Notes under the pieces: generated by a model | The model's database searches: none | What the model saw: only the letters and a program-made list of their open reading frames with translations | Told to the model about the DNA's origin: nothing | Program-made: the position numbers and the translations under genes | NCBI RefSeq assembly: GCF_036320965.1 | Contig: NC_092241.1 | Span: forward strand, 6,326,752 to 6,390,751 | From: Panulirus ornatus | Taxonomy: Eukaryota > Arthropoda > Malacostraca > Decapoda > Palinuridae | Length of the DNA: 64,000 nt | Reading direction: 5' to 3' | In this document: positions 57,815-64,000 of the stretch, in pieces | Position numbering within the stretch: position 1 is the stretch's first letter | How the letters are laid out: each line of letters begins with the position of its first letter

Positions 57815-60070
57815 TGGATGACTTCAAAGAGACCCAGACACTTTGGCTCAGGCGCTACAGACCCAACCTGTGGGCCATAAGGCTTCACAGACCCAACCAG
57901 TGGCCCTAGGACTTCGCAGACCCAGCCAGTGGCCCTAGGACTTCGCAGACCCAGCCAGTGGCCCTAGGACCCGCAGACCCAGTCATGGGCCCAAGACCTC
58001 ACAGACCCAGCCAGTGGCCCCAGGACCCCTTTGCAGACCCAGTCAGTGGGCCTAAGACCTCACAGACCCAGCCAGTTGGGCCCTAAGACTTCGCAGACCC
58101 AGCCAGTGGGCCCTAGGACTTCGCAGACCCACTAGGACTTCGCAGACCCAGCCAGTGGCCCTAGGACTTCGCAGACCCAGCCAGTGGCCCTAGGACTTCG
58201 CAGACCCAGCCAGTGGCCCTAGGACTTCGCAGACCCAGTCAGTGGGCCTAAGACCTCACAGACCCAGCCAGTGGCCCCAGGACTTCGCAGACCCAGCCAG
58301 TGGGCCCTAGGACTTCGCAGACCCAGTCAGTGGGCCTAAGACCTCACAGACCCAGCCAGTGGCCCTAGGACTTCGCAGACCCAGTCAGTGGGCCTAAGAC
58401 CTCACAGACCCAGCCAGTGGCCCCAGGACTTCACAGACCCAGCTAGTGGCCCTAGGACTTCGCAGACCCAGCCAGTGGCCCTAGGACTTCGCAGACCCAG
58501 CCAGTGGCCCTAGGACTTCGCAGACCCAGCCAGTGGCCCTAGGACTTCGCAGACCCAGCCAGTGGCCCTAGGACTTCGCAGACCCACTAGGACTTCGCAG
58601 ACCCACTAGGACTTCGCAGACCCAGTCAGTGGGCCTAAGACCTCACAGACCCAGCCAGTGGCCCTAGGACTTCGCAGACCCAGTCAGTGGGCCTAAGACC
58701 TCACAGACCCAGCCAGTGGCCCCAGGACTTCACAGACCCAGCTAGTGGGCCCTAGGACTTCGCAGACCCAGTCAGTGGGCCTAAGACCTCACAGACCCAG
58801 CCAGTGGCCCTAGGACTTCGCAGACCCACTAGGACTTCGCAGACCCAGCCAGTGGCCCTAGGACTTCGCAGACCCAGTCAGTGGGCCTAAGACCTCACAG
58901 ACCCAACCAGTGGCCCTAGGACTTCGCAGACCCAGCCAGTGGCCCTAGGACTTCGCAGACCCAGCCAGTGGCCCTAGGACTTCGCAGACCCAGTCAGTGG
59001 GCCTAAGACCTCACAGACCCAGCCAGTGGCCCTAGGACTTCGCAGACCCAGCCAGTGGCCCTAGGACTCCGCAGACCCAGTCAGTGGGCCTAAGACCTCA
59101 CAGACCCAGCCAGTGGCCCTAGGACTTCGCAGACCCAGTCAGTGGGCCTAAGACCTCACAGACCCAGCCAGTGGCCCTAGGACTTCGCAGACCCAGTCAG
59201 TGGGCCTAAGACTTCGCAGACCCAGCCAGTGGGCCCTAGGACTTCGCAGACCCACTAGGACTTCGCAGACCCAGTCAGTGGGCCCTAAGACTTCACAGAC
59301 CCAGCCAGTGGCCCTAGGACTTCGCAGACCCAGTCAGTGGGCCTAAGACCTCACAGACCCAGCCAGTGGCCCTAGGACTTCGCAGACCCAGCCAGTGGCC
59401 CTAGGACTTCGCAGACCCAGCCAGTGGCCCTAGGACTTCGCAGACCCAGTCAGTGGGCCTAAGACCTCACAGACCCAGCCAGTGGCCCTAGGACTTCGCA
59501 GACCCACTAGGACTTCGCAGACCCAGCCAGTGGCCCTAGGACTTCGCAGACCCAGTCAGTGGGCCTAAGACCTCACAGACCCAGCCAGTGGCCCTAGGAC
59601 TTCGCAGACCCAGCCAGTGGCCCTAGGACTTCGCAGACCCAGTCAGTGGGCCTAAGACCTCACAGACCCAGCCAGTGGCCCTAGGACTTCGCAGACCCAC
59701 TAGGACTTCGCAGACCCAGCCAGTGGCCCTAGGACTTCGCAGACCCAGCCAGTGGCCCTAGGACTTCGCAGACCCAGCCAGTGGCCCTAGGACTTCGCAG
59801 ACCCACTAGGACTTCGCAGACCCACTAGGACTTCGCAGACCCAGCCAGTGGCCCTAGGACTTCGCAGACCCAGCCAGTGGCCCTAGGACTTCGCAGACCC
59901 AGCCAGTGGCCCTAGGACTTCGCAGACCCAGTCAGTGGGCCTAAGACCTCACAGACCCAGCCAGTGGCCCTAGGACTTCGCAGACCCAGTCAGTGGGCCT
60001 AAGACCTCACAGACCCAGCCAGTGGCCCTAGGACTTCGCAGACCCAGCCAGTGGCCCTAGGACTTCGCAA
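57815..60070. repeat. 29-bp minisatellite with two unit types, about 78 copies
   Basis: Type 1 reads CAGACCCAGCCAGTGGCCCT then AGGACTTCG. Type 2 reads CAGACCCAGTCAGTGGGCCT then AAGACCTCA. A 19-bp deleted form, CAGACCCACTAGGACTTCG, also recurs. Types 1 and 2 alternate in recurring blocks. The first few units at the left edge are the most diverged. Confidence 0.95.
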
Positions 60071-60189
60071 AGTACCCGCGGGTTATGCATGCACACGACC
60101 TTTCCACACTGACCATGATATGGGGGGGTTTTTTTCTTCTTCTACTGTTTCTATTTGCCATCTATTTGACTGATGCCACCACGTCTCTT

Positions 60190-61880
60190 GTGATAGCTGA
60201 ATAGAATTGTACGTTATTCTGTATCTATTCTTGCCATTCTATTTGTTCCTGATGCACACACGTCTCTTTGAATAGATGAATAGAAATTGTTACGTTCTTC
60301 TGTATCTATCGTGCCATCTATGTGTTCCTGATGCCACACCACGTCTCTGTGAATAGATGAATAGAATTGTACGTTCTTCTGTATCTATCTTGCCATCTAT
60401 GTGTTCCTGATGCCACACCACGTCTCTGTGAATAGATGAATAGAATTGTACGTTCTTCTGTATCTATCTTGCCATCTATTTGTTCCTGATGCCACACCAC
60501 GTCTCTGTGAATAGATAAATAGAATTGTACGTTCTTCTGTATCTATCTTGCCATCTATTTGTTCCTGATGCCACACCACGTCTCTGTGAATAGATGAATA
60601 GAATTGTACGTTCTTCTGTATCTATCTTGCCATCTATTTGTACCTGATGCCACACCACGTCTCTGTGAATAGATAAATAGAATTGTACGTTCTTCTGTAT
60701 CTATCTTGCCATCTATTTGTTTCTGATGCCACACCACGTCTCTGTGAATAGATGAATAGAATTGTACGTTCTTCTGTATCTATCTTGCCATCTATTTGTA
60801 CCTGATGCCACACCACGTCTCTGTGAATAGATAAATAGAATTGTACGTTCTTCTGTATCTATCTTGCCATCTATTTGTTTCTGATGCCACACCACGTCTC
60901 TGTGAATAGATGAATAGAATTGTACGTTCTTCTGTATCTATCGTGCCATCTATGTGTTCCTGATGCCACACCTCGTCTCTGTGAATAGATAAATAGAATT
61001 TTACGTTCTTCTGTATCTATCTTGCCATCTATTTGTTCCTGATGCCACCACGTCCCTGTAGGAATAGATGAATAGAATTGTACGTTCTTCTGTATCTATC
61101 TTGCCATCTATTTGTTCCTGATGCCACACCACGTCTCTGTGAATAGATGAATAGAATTGTACGTTCTTCTGTATCTATCTTGCCATCTATTTGTACCTGA
61201 TGCCACACCACGTCTCTGAGAATAGATGAATAGAATTGTACGTTCTTCTGTATCTATCTTGCCATCTATTTGTTCCTGATGCCACACCACGTCTCTGTGA
61301 ATAGATGAATAGAATTGTACGTGCTTCTGTATCTATCTTGCCATCTATTTGTTTCTGATGCCACACCACGTCTCTGTGAATAGATGAATAGAATTGTACG
61401 TTCTTCTGTATCTATCGTGCCATCTATGTGTTCCTGATGCCACACCACGTCTCTGTGAATAGATGAATAGAATTGTACGTTCTTCTGTATCTATCTTGCC
61501 ATCTATTTGTTCCTGATGCCACACCACGTCTCTGAGAATAGATGAATAGAATTGTACGTTCTTCTGTATCTATCTTGCCATCTATTTGTTCCTGATGCCA
61601 CCACGTCCCTGTAGGAATAGATGAATAGAATTGTACGTTCTTCTGTATCTATCTTGCCATCTATTTGTTCCTGATGCCACACCACGTCTCTGTGAATAGA
61701 TGAATAGAATTGTACGTTCTTCTGTATCTATTTTGCCATCTATTTGTTCCTGATGCCACACCACGTCTCTGTGAATAGATGAATAGAATTGTACGTTCTT
61801 CTGTATCTATTTTGCCATCTATTTGTTCCTGATGCCACACCACGACTCCGTAGGAATAGATGAATAGAATTGTACGTTCC
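60190..61880. repeat. 79-bp minisatellite, about 21 copies
   Basis: Each unit contains GAATAGATGAATAGAATTGT, ACGTTCTTCTGTATCTATCT and CCTGATGCCACACCACGTCT. Period is 79 bp. Sub-variants (GATAAATAG; TTGTACCTGATG; GTCCCTGTAGGAATAG) recur at multi-unit intervals. The repeated 60-codon minus-strand frames result from the period. Confidence 0.95.
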
Positions 61881-62014
61881 TTATGACGTTTGAGGTGTGG
61901 GATCTTGACAAGGATGTGTTCCTTGTTGTCGACACTTCGCCGATGGTTCACAGTCGCGTCACAGGTGGCGTAACCACCTGTGGGCTAAGTCCGGTAGCAC
62001 ACATACACACAACT

Positions 62015-62165
62015 GCGAAGTGTAGTGGTAAGCGTTGCTGACCATGAGTTAGCACGGGCTACTGCTTGTGGTCTGACACGCAGGGGTTCGAATCGTGGGT
62101 ACGATAATGAACCCAGCAGTCCATTTTTCCCCTGTTGCTGGTCAGTGTATAGGTACAGTTGGCCC
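62015..62165 (+). mobile_element. tRNA-derived SINE (copy 4, diverged)
   Basis: AGTGTAGTGGTAAGCGTTGC is the A-box region and GGGTTCGAATCG the B box, with CTGACCATGAGTTAGCACGGGC between them. The tail differs from copies 1-3, so it may be a related subfamily. Confidence 0.6.
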
Positions 62166-62358
62166 AAGAAGTGATGTCACTCCGAACCAATTCGTCCACG
62201 TAGCGACATCTGGCAAGTCTCGTGTTGAGGGTAGGGTGTGTGTGAGGGTGTGAGTGTGTACACACACACTCACACACACAGTAGGAAGGCCACGATGCAC
62301 ACAAGGTTGAGAGACGAGGAAACTCAAGTGGGAAACTCTCTCCTCCTGCAGATAGAAA

Positions 62359-62401
<43 letters not shown>

Positions 62402-62877
62402 TCTTCCGGGACTTCCTCACTCGCCTCAAGGGTTGGACGGTCGCCAACCAAGACCCCATCAACCACAATATGACCTTAGTCATGCAAACCAGCCTTGCTT
62501 GCTTCCATGTGTTCCATCCAGTGACATCCACACCCCAACCTCACGCATCCCTCCAGGGTTGCGAGTCCTTTAGGCTTCCTTGTGTCCCTTTGGATGAGGA
62601 ACTCAGTGGATGGTGGGACATGTCAGTATCAATTATCATCAAATCCCTCAGCTAAACTCTCTATACTTTTCTTTTCAAATAGGATCCGGACACTTAGACT
62701 CCCTATATCCATAGGTTTAAGAGTATCTAAACAACTTTCTTTCTCCCTCAGACTCCCTCAATCCTTTTTAGTAGTCATTTTTTTCCTTTTTCCACTGCGC
62801 CACGGTAGTTAGCAGGGTATATACAGAAAAGGGCCTTCAAGATCATCCCCAGTCCTTCCTAAACCTGTGTAGAGGTG

Positions 62878-62878
<1 letters not shown>
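62166..62878. other. Intergenic DNA with (CA)n
   Basis: A CA array at about 62361-62399 and shorter GT/CA runs near 62235-62280. No gene supported. Confidence 0.4.

Positions 62879-62879
<1 letters not shown>

Positions 62880-62961
<82 letters not shown>
62880..62961. repeat. (TA)n
   Basis: About 40 TA units. Confidence 0.98.
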
Positions 62962-62964
<3 letters not shown>

Positions 62965-63044
62965 TAACAGTGTTTGATAGTGGAAAGAGAGACGCTTCGA
63001 TCCTTGGCAGAAGAAGCAGGAGGAGGGGGGCCTTTGGAAATTCG

Positions 63045-63165
63045 AAGTTAGTGGTTTCAGAGGTGGTAGAGGATGTGTGGATCAGGTGTTTGCTTTGAAG
63101 AATGGATGTGAGAAATACTTCGGAAAAACAAGTGGATCTGTATATAGCATTTATGGATCTAGATG
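63045..63165 (+). mobile_element. RTE-like LINE fragment (RT N-terminal part)
   Basis: The DNA matches the segment coding for [16 protein letters not shown] and YVAFMDL in the copy at 16968, with frame-breaking differences. Confidence 0.75.
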
Positions 63166-63567
63166 CTGGGAGCCAATGGAATGTGTGCTTGTGTGTAATC
63201 AGTGGTCTGTAGTAAGGATAGTGAGAGGAGAGTAAAGAGTGTGAGGAACACAGAGGTAAGAGGGAGTAAGGGAGGGGGCCATAATGCATCCATGATAATG
63301 TTTGTAAGACTCAGGTCGCTACGTGTTTTGTGAGACAGAAGAGAAGTGAGTGGTTTGGGCTGCGACTTGAAGGAGACTCTGGTTTATAACTCATCAAACA
63401 GGTGGCATTATTCACTTACTTGGGTGTGAACACAAGAGAACAGGTGTGACCATCGCCTAGCTTTACGTGACGAAAGAGTGTTAAAAGAGTCGGGTTCCCC
63501 AGAACTCGCTTCTCCTTAGAACCAATGTCGTTCTTGATTTCTGTGAATGGCTTAGAAAACGAAGATT
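63166..63567. other. Intergenic DNA, nothing recognised
   Basis: No supported gene or repeat. Confidence 0.35.
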
Positions 63568-63704
63568 TCACCGGCCGCCCATGGTCGACGGCATGGGTTC
63601 GATTCCTGGTTGGTTGCGGCAGTCGATCCACAGTCAACCCAGCTGTTCATTCACCCTTGGGGGTTGGTCGATGAAATGGGTACATGGCTCAGGCTTGAGT
63701 ATAT
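63568..63704 (+). mobile_element. tRNA-derived SINE (copy 5, head missing)
   Basis: Begins at CACCGGCCGCCCATGGTCGA, has the B box GGTTCGATTCC and the full conserved tail through GGTACATGGCTCAGGC. The A box is absent, consistent with 5' truncation. Confidence 0.75.
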
Positions 63705-63717
63705 ATGAATATATATT

Positions 63718-64000
63718 TATTCCTGTGAGTCCACGGGGGAAATGAAACACGATAAGTTCCCAAGTGCACTTTCGTATGATAATCACATCGTCAGGAGAGA
63801 TACAAGAAAGAAATATAGCAATCAGTTGATATTCAACGAAGAGACGAAGCAAGGACACCATTTGGTAAACAAGTGATTGTCTTGGACAATGACTTGTTTA
63901 TCAAATGGTGTCCTTGCTTCGTCTCTTCGTTGAATATCAACTGATTGCTATATTTCTTTCTTGTATCTCTCCTGACGATGTGATTATCATACGAAAGTGC
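63718..64000. mobile_element. Head-to-head pair of element P (palindrome, cut by window end)
   Basis: Left arm reverse, right arm forward, centre near 63882. GCACTTTCGTATGATAATCA in the left arm is mirrored by TGATTATCATACGAAAGTGC at the very end of the window, and the arms match almost perfectly for at least 115 bp. The right arm continues beyond the window. Confidence 0.8.

Noticed and set aside
57366..57821. A 151-codon plus-strand frame
   Set aside because: It starts with GTG, contains a homopolymer T/G run and has no recognised domain. It could be a transposon scrap, but nothing positive supports a gene.

Overview
This window looks like arthropod nuclear DNA, most likely from a decapod crustacean. 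The evidence is a degenerate CCTAA/TTAGG-type tract, TATA-box genes with GT-AG introns, several non-LTR retrotransposon families, tRNA-derived SINEs, and a very high load of (TA)n, (GA)n, (CA)n and (ATT)n arrays plus long minisatellites. There is no bacterial-style gene organisation. Most open frames here are translations of tandem repeats or pieces of mobile elements. The organism call is an inference.

Layout. Positions 1-6600 hold a telomere-like tract, microsatellites, a tRNA-derived SINE and a broken, nearly full-length LINE on the minus strand. Positions 6600-27600 hold a tandem array of five minus-strand genes (A-E) for a small secreted cationic Gly/Arg/Ser-rich peptide. The repeat unit is about 4.3 kb. 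Each gene has a TATA box, a short noncoding exon 1, one 5'UTR intron and a single coding exon. Genes A, C, D and E encode the same 80-aa precursor; B is a diverged 77-aa paralogue. The spacers carry a decayed Jockey-like LINE that predates the duplication. A younger LINE sits in the intron of gene C, and a 2.3-kb 21-bp minisatellite replaces part of the spacer after gene B. A plus-strand orphan signal-peptide exon lies just beside that minisatellite.

Positions 27600-33500 are LINE, SINE and microsatellite DNA. Positions 33500-43490 are almost wall-to-wall minisatellites with different units. Positions 43493-45080 hold a sixth gene on the minus strand, a 121-aa secreted Cys-rich protein, embedded between a 31-bp minisatellite at its 3' end and a 165-bp tandem repeat in its inferred 5'UTR intron. 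Positions 45100-57800 are mobile-element fragments and simple repeats. Positions 57810-61890 are two large minisatellites with 29-bp and 79-bp units. The right edge holds SINE copies and a near-perfect palindrome of a dispersed element.

Main result: the five tandem cationic peptides and the Cys-rich protein 17 kb away share a C-terminal LINPDPY-x5-h-I-[YF]-P module, a signal peptide and the same inferred gene plan. This suggests one locus of secreted, possibly antimicrobial, peptides in which a common tail is joined to quite different N-terminal effector-like regions. I do not recognise the family with certainty and the function is inferred from composition only.
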